From: Arthrobacter sp. H-02-3
GTDB lineage: Bacteria > Actinomycetota > Actinomycetes > Actinomycetales > Micrococcaceae
Length of the DNA: 64,000 bases
Assembly: GCF_003097355.1 (NCBI RefSeq)
Contig: NZ_PYUI01000021.1
Span: forward strand, 25,732-89,731
Direction: 5' to 3'
The translations under genes were made by a program, and so were the position numbers. Numbering within the stretch: position 1 is the first letter of the stretch; the number at the start of each line of letters is the position of its first letter. Shown here piece by piece: positions 34,037 through 44,348 of the stretch. The notes under the pieces are model-generated. The model ran no database searches and was not told where the DNA came from. It saw only the letters and a program-made list of their open reading frames with translations.

Positions 34037-35359
34037 TTACTTGGCGGAGAGCTCGGTGAGCTTGGCCTGCATGTCGTTCAGGGCCGTGTCCGTGTCCTTC
34101 TTGCCGGTGATGGCCGCGTACGCCTCTTCCTGGATCGCCTTGGTGGTGGCGCCGTACTGGACCACCTTGGGCCGGGGCTGGGCGTTGTTCAGCGAGGTCA
34201 GCAGGGTGGGGAAGAACGGGCGCTTGGCCACGACGGCGGGATCCGCGAACAGGGACGCGTACACCGGGGCGCGGGAGGACAAGGCCAGGCGCTTCTGCGC
34301 CTGCTCCTCGCTGGTGAAGAACTTGACGAACTCCAAGGCTGTGGCCTTGTTCGCGGTGAACGGCGAGATGGCGAGGCTGCGGCCGCCGAGGGTGGAGACG
34401 CCGGGGCCGTCGGTGCCCGGGATGGAGGTGATGCCGAACTTTCCGGCCACCTTGCTGGAGCCGTCCGTGGCGCTCAGGGAGGCGTGCAGGAAGGGCCAGT
34501 TGCGCATGAAGACCAGCTTGCCGTCCTGGAACGCGCGGCGGCCCTGCTCTTCGAGGTAGGTGATGGCATCGGAGGGGAAGAGCCCGTCCTTGAAGCCGTC
34601 CACCAGCAGGTTTAGGCCAGCCTTGGCTTCGGGGGTGTTGACGGTGGGTTTGCCCTCGGCGTCCACCACGGTGCCGCCGGCGGAGGCCACGGCCTCGGAG
34701 AAGTTGACCGTGAGGGCCTCGTTCTTGTCGAACTGGCCGGCGTAGCATGACATGCCGGCGGCTTCCGGGAGGGCCAGGATGGCCTTGCAGGCGGTCTTCA
34801 TTTCGTCCCAGGTCTTGGGCGGGGCGGCGATGCCGGCGGCCTTGAGCAGGTCCGAGCGGAAGTAGAACAGCGCGCCGTCGGTGTAATACGGGGCGCCCAC
34901 CAGGGTGTCCCGGTACGTCGCGGCGTTGACGGTGGCGGGGATCATCTTGTCCGTGGGGATCGCGTCCGCGGGCAGCGGCAGAATCCACTTGTTGGCGGCG
35001 AACTCGGAGGTCCAGACGACGTCCAGGTTCAGCACGCTGAAGGTGTCCGACTTGATCTGGGCGTTCTGGATGAGCTGCTGGCGCTGCTGGTCCGCGGAGT
35101 CCGGCAGTTCGATGAACGTGACCTTCTCCTCCGGGTGGGCGGCGTTCCATTCCTCGATGCTCTTGTTCGCGGCGCCGGAGGCATCGCGGTTGGAGACATA
35201 GTTGATGGGGCCCTTGCCCTCGAAGGACGCGGCGGCGGCCTTCGGGGCGCTCTTCGCATCCGTGGCGGTCCCGCCGCAGCCGGTGAGGGCGACGGCGGCG
35301 ACGGCCAGGGATGCGGTGGTGGCGAGAAGAGTCTGCCAGGTGCGGCGGCGCTGCCTCAT
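34037..35359 (-). CDS. Extracellular sugar-binding lipoprotein (ABC importer)
   Basis: A 440-residue family 1 solute-binding protein. A basic N-terminus is followed by a hydrophobic helix and the lipobox VALTGCGG, so it is anchored to the outer face of the membrane. The mature part has IEEWNAAHPEEKVTFIEL and YVSNRDASGAANKS typical of sugar binders. It is the first structural gene of the operon; GGAGCAACAC precedes the ATG. Together with the GH13 enzyme it suggests trehalose, maltose, sucrose or a related alpha-glucoside as substrate; which one is not clear. Confidence 0.9.
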   Translation of the reverse strand: MRQRRRTWQTLLATTASLAVAAVALTGCGGTATDAKSAPKAAAASFEGKGPINYVSNRDASGAANKSIEEWNAAHPEEKVTFIELPDSADQQRQQLIQNAQIKSDTFSVLNLDVVWTSEFAANKWILPLPADAIPTDKMIPATVNAATYRDTLVGAPYYTDGALFYFRSDLLKAAGIAAPPKTWDEMKTACKAILALPEAAGMSCYAGQFDKNEALTVNFSEAVASAGGTVVDAEGKPTVNTPEAKAGLNLLVDGFKDGLFPSDAITYLEEQGRRAFQDGKLVFMRNWPFLHASLSATDGSSKVAGKFGITSIPGTDGPGVSTLGGRSLAISPFTANKATALEFVKFFTSEEQAQKRLALSSRAPVYASLFADPAVVAKRPFFPTLLTSLNNAQPRPKVVQYGATTKAIQEEAYAAITGKKDTDTALNDMQAKLTELSAK

Positions 35360-35522
35360 GTGTTGCTCCTTGTTTCTTGGGTTTGTGCGAAGTGGGTGGT
35401 GCGGGTCGTTTGGTGCATGCGGAATCGCGGCGAGTCGCCTGATGGCACGGGGGAGTGCCGGCGGTCGCCGTGGGTGGTGGTGTTTGGGGTGTTGGCTAGC
35501 TGACCAGGACTTGGTCGCCGGC

Positions 35523-36545
35523 TTATTCGCCGGGCGGGGCCGGGGTTACCGGTGTTGGACTGGGCGGCACGGAACCCGGGGGTGCGGTGGAGCCGCGCTC
35601 GATCAGCCGGTGCGGCATGATCTTCGGCCCCAGGTCGCGGGAGCGGAGCAGCTTCTTCACGGCCATCCGTCCCATGTCCTCGAGCGGCTGGGCCATCGTG
35701 CTCAGTGGCGGGTTTACGTGCAAGGAGGTGGAAGTGTTGTCGAAGCCGAGGACGGAGACGTCTTCCGGCACCCGGAGCCCGCGGCGCTGCAGTTCATTGA
35801 CGGCGGCGGCACCCATCTCGTCGCTCATCGCGAAGATCGCGGTGAGCCCGGGTTCCTGCTGCAGCAGTTCGTCCGTGCCGGCGGCGCCGCTTTCGTAGAA
35901 GAAGCTGCCGGTGGCGGTCACGGGGGTGCAGCCGGCTTCGGCCATGGCACGGAGGTAGCCTCGTTCCCGGGGCTGGGCAACATAGATCGACGCCGGGTCT
36001 CCGGTGAGGAGGCCGATGCGCCGGTGGCCGAGCCGCAGCAGATGACGGGTCGCGTCATAGGCTGCTTGCTCGTCGTCGATGGCCACGCTGGGCGAGCCGG
36101 ACTTGTCACTGATGGCGACGGAAATGATCGGGACGTTGGGCCCCAGCAGTTGCCTCGTCTCCGGCGTGATCACCGCGGAGATAAGGATGACGCCGGCGGC
36201 CCGGTAGGTGCGCAGCGTCCGCAGGTAGCCGGCGATGTAGGCCGATTTGGCACCGGTGCGGCCGAGCATTACCGCGTAGCCGCGTTCCTGGGCTTCCTCC
36301 TCCACGCCCTGCATGACCTGGGAGGCCAAGGCGTCGGACACCATGGGTGCGAGCAGCCCGATCACAGACGTCTGCCGAGTCTTGAGGCCCCGGGCAAGGT
36401 AGTCCGTTTCGTAGCTGAGGCTCTTGACCGCAGTTTCGACGCGTTCGCGGGTCTCGTCCGAGTAGCCCACCAGCCCGTTGACAACCCGGGAGACCGTGGC
36501 CGGGGAGACGCCGGCGTGCTTGGCGACATCGCGAATGGTGACCAC
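35523..36545 (-). CDS. LacI family transcriptional regulator
   Basis: A 340-residue repressor. The N-terminal headpiece VTIRDVAKHAGVSPATVSRV and hinge (GVSPATVSRVVNGLVG) are followed by a sugar-binding core starting TSVIGLLAPMVSDALA. It starts with GTG. Its own promoter region holds a perfect GTTTACGTAAAC palindrome, so autoregulation is likely, with control of the sugar operon downstream in the same direction. The C-terminal tail is Pro-rich. Confidence 0.9.
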   Translation of the reverse strand: MVTIRDVAKHAGVSPATVSRVVNGLVGYSDETRERVETAVKSLSYETDYLARGLKTRQTSVIGLLAPMVSDALASQVMQGVEEEAQERGYAVMLGRTGAKSAYIAGYLRTLRTYRAAGVILISAVITPETRQLLGPNVPIISVAISDKSGSPSVAIDDEQAAYDATRHLLRLGHRRIGLLTGDPASIYVAQPRERGYLRAMAEAGCTPVTATGSFFYESGAAGTDELLQQEPGLTAIFAMSDEMGAAAVNELQRRGLRVPEDVSVLGFDNTSTSLHVNPPLSTMAQPLEDMGRMAVKKLLRSRDLGPKIMPHRLIERGSTAPPGSVPPSPTPVTPAPPGE

Positions 36546-36595
36546 TGTTCCTCCTCCGGGGTGTCTGTTTTCGGCTGCTAGGTGCGCTACGTAAT

Positions 36596-36627
36596 CGGTT
36601 TCGGAAAACGGTTTACGTAAACGGTTT
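36596..36627. promoter_or_regulatory. LacI-type operator region with palindrome and 13-bp phased repeats
   Basis: Contains the perfect 12-bp palindrome GTTTACGTAAAC (36611-36622), with the central CG step usual in LacI-family operators. CGGTTT occurs three times at exact 13-base steps (36596, 36609, 36622). It lies 50-80 bases upstream of the repressor start. Confidence 0.6.
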
Positions 36628-36659
36628 CGTTCGGTTCAGGTTCAACAGTAGGGGGTGCG

Positions 36660-37431
36660 TGCGGGATCGCGTTGCGTTTCGTAAACGGGGGCAGTCATGG
36701 AACCGATCATGCGGTATGGCGCGCCCAGAGTCTGAGGCTCTGGGCGTGGCCGATGGCGTCACATCATTTCGGAATGGCCGGCCACTCGCCGGGGTGGCCG
36801 CTTCAAGTGTGCATGCCGAGACAAGTGGCGCTGCGACAGCGAAATTGCTCCGGTCGAGGCGGATCCAAACGCGCCGTTAGAATTTCCAACTGGCCCTTCC
36901 GAGACCGCCGGGCGGGGTCCATTAGGCGATGCCTATTGAAGACCGACGACGGTTTCACGGTCGCCCTTGGATCCTTTGCAAAATTGGAAGATGCCGACAC
37001 CGAGCCGACACTGATAGGGGGCGCGCGAGGATCATTCTTCAGCACCGCCAGACATGCAAACAGCTGGTTCCGAGATTGCGTGGGGACGCGACTGCGGAAA
37101 CTCACTACGAAGTTGTGTTTAGCCGTCGGGATCGTGAGTCCGAGATGCCCGCCATTTCATCAGTTCAAATGAGTCGGTCAGCAACGCGAAAGCGATGACT
37201 GTACAGCTCAAGTCGCGGTGCAGAACACCAGGCAACTGGTGCATCATTCAGTTCTGTCATATAGGGACATTCTCAAAAGGGGGAGCCAGCCTCAGTCTTT
37301 GGACTGACTGGAATCGTGTGGCGAGTATTCCTCGCCGCCAGCGGCCGCGCCATGTCCGAGAATGCATTATCAACACGCACAGCCATCTCGGCCTCCGCAT
37401 GAGGACGCTTCCGGCCATACATAATGACCCC
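36660..37431. other. Gene-poor left edge of the defence island
   Basis: No gene is supported in this stretch of about 770 bases. GC content falls towards the right, matching the lower-GC hamA gene. No tRNA gene, integrase or attachment-site repeat was recognised. Confidence 0.45.
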
Positions 37432-38226
37432 ATGGAGGGAATCAGTGCGGTGGCGAGTGGCGATACTGCTGTACTCGTAGTGGAGCACGTCTCGGACGAA
37501 TTGAAGGAGCTCCTCCGACAACGGCTCGCCGCCTTCTGCTTCGGAGCTGTGGAGGTCGAACTGGACTCTGACTATTACTCCTTCGAAGCCACGATTACCG
37601 AGTTGCTCACACGATTTGATAGCAAGCCAAAAGCCACCAAAATCGGCATGGTCGGAGAATTAGTCGTCCATGTCCTGATGCCAAGCTCACACCCCTCCTT
37701 GTCCAGTTCCGCAATCTACTTCAACAAGGAAGAGCGCAGCATCAAGAAGGGTTTCGACCTCACGTTCCACGAAGGAACCAAGGCGATCTGGTATGGAGAG
37801 GTCAAGTCCGGTCATGTCAAGGACAACGAATCCGCCGACGACAAGTCATCCTCCCTGCTCATGACGGCCGCGGCGGACGTTGCGGGGAAGCTAAGTCACG
37901 ATGCCCAACGTTCCCGGTGGGACGCAGCCGTCTACGACGCGGGCCTCACTTTGGAATCAAGCCAAGCGAAGACGGTCAAGGCCTTGCTGCGAAGCGATGC
38001 ACGGGTTATCGCGACCGGAACACAGATCAAGAAAAACGTGGTGCTAGCCGCAACAGTTGTTCACTCGGTTGGCCATTGCCGAGTGTCAGTCGAAGCAACG
38101 GCTGGCGTCGCCGAGGAGATCGTCAACAGCAAGCGGTTTGATGCCACACGGATCCTGGTGATTCAACAAGAAGAGCTCGAAACCATAATGAGTTACCTAA
38201 GGTCGGAAGTGGCTGCTGATGCCTGA
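37432..38226 (+). CDS. hamA: Hachiman defence protein HamA (DUF1837 nuclease)
   Basis: A 264-residue DUF1837 protein. The core is KIGMVGELVVHVLM (around residue 70), then GFDLTFHEGTKAIWYGEVKS, which gives the restriction-endonuclease-like E, D, ExK set (GEL, FDLTF, GEVKS). In Hachiman, HamA is the effector nuclease held in check by the helicase HamB and set free on phage infection. It overlaps hamB by eight bases. Start uncertain: ATG 37432 lacks a ribosome-binding site; GTG 37450 has GGAGGG ten bases upstream; ATG 37399 is also in frame. Codon use is less GC-rich than flanking genes, which suggests transfer. Confidence 0.85.
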   Translation: MEGISAVASGDTAVLVVEHVSDELKELLRQRLAAFCFGAVEVELDSDYYSFEATITELLTRFDSKPKATKIGMVGELVVHVLMPSSHPSLSSSAIYFNKEERSIKKGFDLTFHEGTKAIWYGEVKSGHVKDNESADDKSSSLLMTAAADVAGKLSHDAQRSRWDAAVYDAGLTLESSQAKTVKALLRSDARVIATGTQIKKNVVLAATVVHSVGHCRVSVEATAGVAEEIVNSKRFDATRILVIQQEELETIMSYLRSEVAADA

Positions 38227-40699
38227 GCCGACAGAGATCACGATCGCAAAACTCCGATATAGATCAAATATCGAAGGCTCAGACTTTCTGCGCCTGTATG
38301 AAAAACTGATACGCTCCGAGGCGCTCTCGGACGACGATCTCACCGACGCTTTGAGATTCGCGGTCTTATTCTCGCGGTCGGGTGATGAGGTCGTATCTCG
38401 CTTGGGATACCGGATTATCCTCCAATACGGCGAGATTACCCGTGATTACGAGCCACTGCATGCCATCGCCCAGGCTCGCGACTTGATGCCCATTGTTGCG
38501 GCGACGGAACGTCTCAATCCAGCCCTCGCCGAGCAAGATACGTTGGCGCAGGTGCTCTTCGCTGCTCACCGGACAAATTTCGTCACCCGAGATCAGAGCG
38601 GGGAAGCCGTCATTCGTACGCGGGGTCAGATGGAGCTACGCGCTTTCAACTCGCGAGAACCGGAAGCCGTGGTCGTTGCGCCGACCTCGTACGGCAAGTC
38701 GGAGATGCTTGTCGATAAGGTTGTGGCGCGCCTCGACGGTGCCACGTGCGTGATAGTCCCTTCGCGCGCGCTCATTGCGCAGACACGTGCAATGTTGGTT
38801 GGTGATTCGCGAGTGCGTGACTCGAGGATCCGCATCATCAGCCATCCAGATGCGTATACGGCCGAAATGCGGTTTGTTGCCGTCATGACACAAGAACGTC
38901 TGCACAGGTTATTCACTGAGCAACCGGAACTTGTGCTCGATCAGTTGCTGGTCGACGAGGCGCACAATCTCTTGCCTGACGATTCAAGGTCTATCGAACT
39001 GTCACAGGTTGTCCTTACGGCGCGGGCCCGTAATGTCTCACTCGCTGTCACCTACTACACCCCCTTCATCTCCGCGCCTGACAACCTGCGTCACGTCAAC
39101 AACGCTGACGTGACGGCGAAAAGCAAAACGGTTAACGAGCATGTCAAGGCCGAGCGAATTGTGCACGCTCCGCTCGGTGGGCAACAGGAGCTCTACGACC
39201 AGTTTCTCAACAGGATGATTTCTCTTGACGAGGAAGTGCCTTCCGGTGAGCTGAGTGCGGTACTGGCATTGGCAGGTCACAGGACGCTGGTCTACGTCAA
39301 CAGGCCGAAGGATGCCCAAGGACTAGCAATCCGGCTTGCGCAGCGAACTGGCGAAACGGAGCTCTCCTCCCAAGCTCGACGAGCCATCACAGCCATCGCT
39401 GATCTCATCGATCCCAGCTACAGCCTGATCGAAGCGATCCAAGCCGGCGTCTTGTTCCACCACGGACAAGTCCCAGACCTCCTGCGGCAATATATTGAGC
39501 GGCTCTTCCGCGAGGACGATTCGACCGGCAAGCGACTTCTGGTCACGACGTCGACACTCCTGGAGGGCGTCAACACACCCGCTGACAGCCTCGTTATGAT
39601 GTCCCCCAGCAGAGGGCGAGGGCACCTATCGAGATCAGCGTTCCGTAATCTCATAGGTCGAGTAGCGCGATTCCGGGAGGTATTTGATCCGTCTCAAGTT
39701 AACCTCGATCTACTGCAACCCAGGATCTACTTGATCCCGAGCAGCTATGCCCGCCAAGACTGGAACGTGCATTCCTTCCTCACTAACGTGGCAAATCTCT
39801 CAAAATCGTTGGAGGACGATGTTGAAAACCCTCTGCTTCAAGCTTCTGAACAAGACAACCGCCGAGATACAGCTCTCGAATATTTAGAGAATATAGAGCC
39901 CGGAGCATCCGGGCTGCATGCTCCACGACGCGCGCAGACTGAAGTCGGTCGTCTCTGCTTTCGCAACGGTGTCCATGATTTCGACATTTTCGAGAACGAA
40001 GCGGAAATCCAGCGAAGAGTGGACGCCGAGCGCTTACGGCATCCACTGGTCGATGTTTCAAGTGTTATTGGAGTCGTCTCCAAAATATTTTTGGAGGAGA
40101 TCGAGCTCATCGACTCAGACGACCTGATTCGTGTGCGCAACAGCGAAAGAGCACAGAACTTCTACTCGATGTTTCTCAACTGGAGGTCTCAGAACGAGCC
40201 CTACAAAAGGATGATCGCCCATTTCCTTGCATACTGGAAGACTCTTGGCAACGAGCTGGTCTATGTCGGCAACCGATGGGGAGAAGTGCCCTTTGGCGAT
40301 GGATTCCGAAACCTGTTCGTACGAATGGATTCGAAGACACGCGCTGAACGGATAAATCTCGCTGTTGTAAAGATCAAAGAAGAACAAGACTTTGTTGACT
40401 TCCGACTGGTGAAGTACATCGAAATTCTAAACACGCTCGGCCTGATCGATCGGGATCTCTACTGGCGAATCAAATACGGCACATCCGACGAGTTCCTCAT
40501 CTGCCTCCTCAAGAATGGGTTCTCGCCGGAACTCGGCCGGCTAGTACAAGACTCGTATGCCGAGCATGTGACCATTGACATCGCGACTAGCTCAGTTGGT
40601 GTGCTGCCTTCACTCCCAGAGGCGATGGACGGCAGCGGTGAGAACGATATTCTCGTCTATGAAGCTCAAACGCTCGTCAACGTCGACGTGCTCCTATAG
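38219..40699 (+). CDS. hamB: Hachiman defence helicase HamB
   Basis: An 826-residue superfamily 2 helicase. Walker A is APTSYGKSEM (about residue 155), the Walker B box is LLVDEAHNLL, and the second RecA half has VLFHHGQVPDLLRQYIERLF and TTSTLLEGVNTPADSLVM with the motif VI region NLIGRVARF. This SKI2/Mre-like arrangement after a DUF1837 gene is the Hachiman HamB layout. It overlaps hamA, so the complex partners are made together. It is expected to scan or unwind DNA and to restrain HamA. The C-terminal 300 residues show no known motif. Confidence 0.87.
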   Translation: MPEPTEITIAKLRYRSNIEGSDFLRLYEKLIRSEALSDDDLTDALRFAVLFSRSGDEVVSRLGYRIILQYGEITRDYEPLHAIAQARDLMPIVAATERLNPALAEQDTLAQVLFAAHRTNFVTRDQSGEAVIRTRGQMELRAFNSREPEAVVVAPTSYGKSEMLVDKVVARLDGATCVIVPSRALIAQTRAMLVGDSRVRDSRIRIISHPDAYTAEMRFVAVMTQERLHRLFTEQPELVLDQLLVDEAHNLLPDDSRSIELSQVVLTARARNVSLAVTYYTPFISAPDNLRHVNNADVTAKSKTVNEHVKAERIVHAPLGGQQELYDQFLNRMISLDEEVPSGELSAVLALAGHRTLVYVNRPKDAQGLAIRLAQRTGETELSSQARRAITAIADLIDPSYSLIEAIQAGVLFHHGQVPDLLRQYIERLFREDDSTGKRLLVTTSTLLEGVNTPADSLVMMSPSRGRGHLSRSAFRNLIGRVARFREVFDPSQVNLDLLQPRIYLIPSSYARQDWNVHSFLTNVANLSKSLEDDVENPLLQASEQDNRRDTALEYLENIEPGASGLHAPRRAQTEVGRLCFRNGVHDFDIFENEAEIQRRVDAERLRHPLVDVSSVIGVVSKIFLEEIELIDSDDLIRVRNSERAQNFYSMFLNWRSQNEPYKRMIAHFLAYWKTLGNELVYVGNRWGEVPFGDGFRNLFVRMDSKTRAERINLAVVKIKEEQDFVDFRLVKYIEILNTLGLIDRDLYWRIKYGTSDEFLICLLKNGFSPELGRLVQDSYAEHVTIDIATSSVGVLPSLPEAMDGSGENDILVYEAQTLVNVDVLL

Positions 40700-40848
40700 C
40701 GGTCCTTTGTGTTCCACAATCACGCGCGTTTCCGAAGGCGGGCATCAAGTTCGAGTAGCCACGCAAGGACGTGGCTCGAAAGTTGTGGTTATTCGCGGAA
40801 CTGTCGTCGGATTGAGAATATTTAGCAGAAACCCAATACCCTGGCGCA

Positions 40849-43800
40849 GTGACTAACTTCATTGGGGGAGAGGCAGCGGTCCAACTGCCCGAGGGCTTGT
40901 ATGAACTTCTGAACACGGATGTCCTCGGCAACCGTCTCAGCCAAGAGGCAGAACTGCAGTCAATCTTCGCGGACATAGACGATGAAGACAGCCCGGACAT
41001 CCTGTCCCGCCACGTCGCCGACGCCGTCCGCCAAGCCCTCGCCGCAGCCAAACCGACGGAACGCGTGGCCCTTGCGAACAAGCTCCTCCAAGAGATCCAG
41101 CACAGCGACCGAATCGCTGAAGGCCCCACCCAGCTCCAGTCGCTCCACCGCCCGGACACGCTCAAACGCCGAAACCTTCGCCGGCCCACAACGAAGCTGA
41201 GTGATTCGGCGCTGCTCACCAACAGCAAAGACGATCCCAACCTTGCAGCGGAACTCCGCACCGAAATCGAGTCCGCCGACACAGTGGACCTGCTCTGCGC
41301 CTTTGTCCGCTGGACAGGTCTCCGCCTGCTCCATCCGGCGCTGGAGGAGCTTAAGGAACGCGGCGCCAAACTCCGTGTCATCACCACCACCTATATGGGC
41401 GCCACGGAACGCCGCGCCATCGACGAACTCGTGACCCGATACGGCGCCGAAGTGAAGATCAGCTACGAAACCCAGGCCACCCGCCTGCATGCCAAAGCCT
41501 GGCTGTTCCGCCGGGACTCGGGCTTCGACACCGCCTACGTCGGCAGTTCCAACCTCAGCCAAGCGGCCCTCCTCGACGGCCTAGAGTGGAACGTCCGGCT
41601 CAGCTCTGTCGGCACGCCCGCACTCCTGAACAAGTTCGAGGTCACCTTCGACAGCTACTGGGCGCAGCGCGCCTTCCAAAGCTACGATCCGGAACGCGAC
41701 GGCGAAAAGCTGGACGCCGCACTGGAACGCAACGGCGGCCGGCGGACGGCAATCCCCGGGGAAGCCACCGGACTCGAGGTCCAGCCGTTCCTCCACCAGG
41801 AGGAGATGCTTGAAGACCTGGAGGCTGAGCGGCTCAAGGGTTTCGACCACAACCTCGTGGTCGCAGCGACAGGTACCGGGAAGACCGTCATCGCGGCCCT
41901 GGACTACAAACGCCTGTGTGAGGCGGCCGGCCGTGATCTCAAGCTGCTCTTTGTCGCCCACCGCCAGGAAATCCTCAAACAGGCCATGCGCACCTACCGT
42001 GACGTCATGCAGGACGGCGCCTTCGGCGAACTCTACGTCGGGGAACACAAACCCGGGCAGTGGAAGCACATCTTCGCCTCCGTCCAGTCGCTGTCATCCC
42101 TCGGCATTGAACAGCTGGCACCGGACTTCTTCGACGTCGTGGTGATTGATGAATTCCACCACGCAATGGCGCCCACCTACCGCCGACTGCTGGACCACCT
42201 GCGGCCGCAGCAACTCCTCGGGCTCACTGCGACGCCGGAACGCGGCGACGGTGTCGACGTCGCCAAACAGTTCTTCGACGGCCGCACCGCCAGCGAACTG
42301 CGCCTCTGGGATGCCCTGGACGCCGATCTGCTGGTGCCGTTCCACTACTTCGGCGTCTCGGACGACGTCGACCTCAGCCAATTGGAGTGGAAGCGCGGCA
42401 ACTACGACACCGCGCAGCTGAACAACCTCTACACGGGCAACGATGCCCGCGCCGCCAAAGTGATCCGCGAACTGCGCGACAAGGTCACCAGCACGGAACA
42501 GATGCGGGCCATCGGTTTCTGCGTCTCGGTCCAGCACGCCCACTACATGGCAGACGTCTTCAACCGCGCCGGGATCGCCTCTGTTGCGGTCGACGGGAGC
42601 ACCGACGACGCCGACCGTGCGGCGGCGCTGAAACGTCTCGCCGTACGGGAGATCAACTGCATCTTCGCCGTCGACCTCTTCAACGAGGGCCTGGACCTTC
42701 CGCAGGTGGACACCATCCTGATGCTCCGGCCCACGCAGAGCGCCACGGTCTTCCTCCAGCAACTTGGGCGCGGGCTGCGCCGCGCCGAGGGCAAGGCGGT
42801 GCTGACGGTCATGGATTTCATTGGCCAGCAGCGCCGGGAGTTCCGCTTCGATCTGCGCTACCGGGCGCTGACCGGTTACGGGCGCAAGGAGCTGGAAAAG
42901 GCTGTCGAGGAAGAGTTCCCCTACCTGCCGTCGGGCTCGCAGATCGTGCTGGACCGGGTGGCGCAGAAAGTCGTGTTGGACAACATCAAGGCGCAACTGC
43001 GGTTCAACCGCCTCCAGCTGGTCCGAGACATCGCCTCGTACGCCGAGACCGAACTGGACGCTTACTTGGAGCGGTCCGGGAACGACGTGAAGTCGATCTA
43101 CCGGTCCACCAAGGATTCGTGGACCGGCTACCTGCGCCAGGCCGGGCTGATCAAAGGGTTCTCGCCATTGGAGACGGTCCTGAGCGGCAGGATTCGGGAG
43201 CTCCCCGACGTCGATGAGAAGAGGCTCCTCGGCCGGATGGCCGCACTGATCCACGTGGATGATCCAGAACGCGCCGAAGCCTATTCGATGCTCGTCGGCG
43301 CCGATGCGCCCCGCTACGCGGAGCTCGGCACGCGGGAACAGACGTTCGCCCGCATGCTGTTCTACACGCTCTGGGACGACGGCGGCGGCTTCCAGACGTA
43401 CGACGCCGGCCTGGACTATCTGCGCGGCTACCAGTTTGTCTGTAGCGAGATCCGCCAGATCGTGAAGCTCGGAGTGGGCTCGTCCAAGCATGCCGCGAAG
43501 GGCCTCGGGGCGGGACTGCAGCACGTCCCGCTGCTCTCGCACGCCACTTACCGGCGGGAAGAAATCCTGGCGGCGCTCCAGTACGGTTCGCTGGAGCTCG
43601 GCAAGAACGTCCAGCACCGGGAGGGCGTGGCCTGGTGCCCGGCGACGTCCACCGACGCCTTCTTTGTCACGCTCAACAAGGATGACAAGAAGCATTCGGC
43701 CACCACAATGTACAAGGACTACGCCATCAGTCCAGAGCTCTTTCACTGGGAATCACAGAACGCGACCTCACCCGGAAGCCCGACGGGCAAGCGGTATCTG

Positions 43801-44004
43801 GACCGGGCTTCGCACGGCTCGAAGATCCTAGTCTTCACCCGCGACACCTCTGAGGACGAGACCGGGCTGACGGTTCCGTACACGTGCCTCGGCCAGGTGG
43901 ACTACGTGCAGCATGCGAGTGAGAAGCCTATAGCCATTACCTGGAAGCTCCACCGGCCGATGCCGGCGGATGTGTTTGCGATGGCGGCGGCGGTGGCGCA
44001 ATAG
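40849..44004 (+). CDS. PLD nuclease-SF2 helicase-DUF3427 fusion protein
   Basis: A 1051-residue three-part protein. Residues 120-290 form a phospholipase D-like nuclease module with HAKAWLFRRD and GSSNLSQAAL, one HxK set only, so it may dimerise. Residues 310-690 are a DEAD/DEAH helicase: VVAATGTGKTVIAALD, VVIDEFHHAM, GLTATPERGDG and LQQLGRGLRRAEG. The rest fits DUF3427, with LFYTLWDDGGGFQT and GVAWCPATSTDAFFVTLNKD. Such proteins recur in bacterial defence loci. It starts at GTG with no ribosome-binding site, 149 bases after hamB, and has a higher GC content than hamAB. Confidence 0.85.
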   Translation: MTNFIGGEAAVQLPEGLYELLNTDVLGNRLSQEAELQSIFADIDDEDSPDILSRHVADAVRQALAAAKPTERVALANKLLQEIQHSDRIAEGPTQLQSLHRPDTLKRRNLRRPTTKLSDSALLTNSKDDPNLAAELRTEIESADTVDLLCAFVRWTGLRLLHPALEELKERGAKLRVITTTYMGATERRAIDELVTRYGAEVKISYETQATRLHAKAWLFRRDSGFDTAYVGSSNLSQAALLDGLEWNVRLSSVGTPALLNKFEVTFDSYWAQRAFQSYDPERDGEKLDAALERNGGRRTAIPGEATGLEVQPFLHQEEMLEDLEAERLKGFDHNLVVAATGTGKTVIAALDYKRLCEAAGRDLKLLFVAHRQEILKQAMRTYRDVMQDGAFGELYVGEHKPGQWKHIFASVQSLSSLGIEQLAPDFFDVVVIDEFHHAMAPTYRRLLDHLRPQQLLGLTATPERGDGVDVAKQFFDGRTASELRLWDALDADLLVPFHYFGVSDDVDLSQLEWKRGNYDTAQLNNLYTGNDARAAKVIRELRDKVTSTEQMRAIGFCVSVQHAHYMADVFNRAGIASVAVDGSTDDADRAAALKRLAVREINCIFAVDLFNEGLDLPQVDTILMLRPTQSATVFLQQLGRGLRRAEGKAVLTVMDFIGQQRREFRFDLRYRALTGYGRKELEKAVEEEFPYLPSGSQIVLDRVAQKVVLDNIKAQLRFNRLQLVRDIASYAETELDAYLERSGNDVKSIYRSTKDSWTGYLRQAGLIKGFSPLETVLSGRIRELPDVDEKRLLGRMAALIHVDDPERAEAYSMLVGADAPRYAELGTREQTFARMLFYTLWDDGGGFQTYDAGLDYLRGYQFVCSEIRQIVKLGVGSSKHAAKGLGAGLQHVPLLSHATYRREEILAALQYGSLELGKNVQHREGVAWCPATSTDAFFVTLNKDDKKHSATTMYKDYAISPELFHWESQNATSPGSPTGKRYLDRASHGSKILVFTRDTSEDETGLTVPYTCLGQVDYVQHASEKPIAITWKLHRPMPADVFAMAAAVAQ

Positions 44005-44216
44005 TTCGGCATCGATTCCGCGAAGCTTCGGTAGAGCTCGCCCACCAGAAGATGTGATGGACGGAAACGGCTCCCACCAGAAGAGGGTGTTCCCGCTTGG
44101 CCGGCTAGTTGAGGGACGATGGCGACAATGTGGAGTTCCGGTTTGCGACGTGACGTCTTGGATAGCCTAAGTATGATCAAGAAGGCCCGTTCGATCGGGC
44201 GCGCCCGCTCAAGCCT

Positions 44217-44325
44217 GTCAATGGCCAGTAGTTTCTGCCCACGGGCGGCCAGTTGATGTGCCCGCTGGTGGCCAGTAAAACTGCCCGGTGATGGCCAACA
44301 GATCTGCCCACTGATTGGTTTCGGC
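44217..44325. repeat. Terminal repeat units of the IS21 remnant
   Basis: Four imperfect direct units, each with a GGCCA core followed 9-12 bases later by a TGCCC word, are spaced at about 25-26 bases. They are the likely transposase-binding sites of the element's right end. Confidence 0.55.
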
Positions 44326-44348
44326 GGGGTTGGCCATCGTTGGGTTGG

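Noticed and set aside
36672..37172. A plus-strand open frame left of hamA
   Set aside because: No start context, irregular codon use and no motif; judged non-coding edge of the island.
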